In this document: one piece after another, positions 63,689-64,000 of the stretch
Numbering within the stretch: the stretch's first letter is position 1
Layout of the letters: the number at the start of each line of letters is the position of its first letter
Assembly (NCBI RefSeq): GCF_005503355.1
Contig: NZ_SCMK01000005.1
Coordinates: 1-64,000 of the forward strand
Direction of reading: 5' to 3'
DNA length: 64,000 nt
Origin: Sphingomonas sp. 1F27F7B
Lineage (GTDB): Bacteria > Pseudomonadota > Alphaproteobacteria > Sphingomonadales > Sphingomonadaceae
Notes under the pieces: generated by a model
The model's input: the letters and a program-made list of their open reading frames with translations, nothing else
Databases searched by the model: none
Told to the model about the DNA's origin: nothing
Made by a program: the position numbers and the translations under genes

Positions 63689-64000
63689 ATGATTATTCAG
63701 GATATGCCGATACCGCGGAAGCTTGCGGTCGCCTTCGTCACGCTCGTCTGCATCTTCGCCGGTATCGGCTGGCTGCTCTTCTCGAGCCTGCAAACGGTCG
63801 GAACCGCTTCGGAAGACAAGGAGCGCGCGTTCGACGTCACTGCCAGCGCCGACCAGATCATGACGCAGATCCTCGAGGAGCAGAGCGCGGTTCGCGCCTA
63901 TGTCATTCTCCGGAATCCGGACTTCCTGGCCACCTATCAGGATGCCCGCAAGAAGATCGACCAGGCCGCCGAGGCCTTTCGGAGCAACACCACGCTCCCC
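63689..64000 (+). CDS. Methyl-accepting chemotaxis protein, N-terminal part
   Basis: The first 104 residues of a membrane receptor; the window ends inside it. MIIQDMPIPRKLAVAFVTLV starts a TM helix (about residues 10-30), then a periplasmic helical region of the four-helix-bundle type (SADQIMTQILEEQSAVRAYVILRNPDFLATYQ), usual in chemoreceptors. GGGAGGGAGA lies just before the ATG. The signalling domain is outside the window, so the assignment to MCPs rather than another CHASE3-like sensor is likely but not certain. Confidence 0.72.
   Translation, partial: MIIQDMPIPRKLAVAFVTLVCIFAGIGWLLFSSLQTVGTASEDKERAFDVTASADQIMTQILEEQSAVRAYVILRNPDFLATYQDARKKIDQAAEAFRSNTTLP

Overview
This 64 kb window is a chromosomal segment from a high-GC alphaproteobacterium, almost certainly a sphingomonad (Sphingomonas or a close relative). 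The evidence is the type of RecA, BamA and CckA, the alphaproteobacterial LexA box (GTTC-N7-GTTC), a short DUF6356-like protein, intergenic repeats typical of the group, and a bam/fab cluster with no lpxD/lpxA/lpxB, as expected of bacteria that carry glycosphingolipids instead of LPS. Genes are tightly packed on both strands and many are coupled through ATGA, GTGA or TTGA stop/start overlaps.

Layout. 1-8 kb: the C-terminal part of a DAACS symporter, hppD behind a palindromic operator, an FAD/NAD(P) oxidoreductase with a small membrane protein, an MHS-type MFS transporter behind a LacI-type palindrome and coupled to a YbaK-like protein, tRNA-Glu, and recJ. 8-16.7 kb: a 54-residue protein, smpB, DUF2062, an M13 peptidase lipoprotein, cckA with a single-domain response regulator, a MOSC protein, and recA with two LexA boxes. 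17-23 kb: an RNB ribonuclease, DUF1801, a GST, trhO, a second DAACS symporter and an M24 peptidase. 23.7-33 kb: alaS, two tandem paralogous secreted proteins, a CPA2 antiporter, chrA with a rhodanese-ChrB fusion, and icd. 33-37 kb: phospholipid head-group genes (a PmtA-like methyltransferase, psd, pssA) around a cytochrome P450.

37-50 kb is a translation and envelope block: rpsB, tsf, two small membrane proteins, pyrH, frr, uppS, cdsA, dxr, rseP, bamA, ompH, fabZ, rpmE. 50-58 kb holds a PilZ protein, secreted proteins, tRNA-Ser, peptidoglycan genes (an MltB-type transglycosylase, an RlpA/SPOR protein, a D,D-carboxypeptidase), holB, argC, an orphan SH3 protein and a MarR regulator. 58.5-64 kb holds secG, pyrG, a tailspike-like beta-helix gene, a secreted cyclophilin and the start of a chemotaxis receptor.

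The most unusual pattern is a small SOS regulon visible in the sequence. Five copies of GTTCC-N6-GTTC lie in promoter regions: two at recA, two over a strong-looking promoter driving a 72-residue single-span membrane protein (36925-37143, minus strand), and one just upstream of the orphan phage-tailspike-like protein (60886-62700). The small membrane protein is a good candidate for a previously undescribed SOS-induced inner-membrane effector, perhaps a division inhibitor like Caulobacter SidA. The tailspike-like gene looks like a transferred phage-derived protein placed under DNA-damage control. Functions given here come from reading the translated sequences and recognising motifs; no database search was run.
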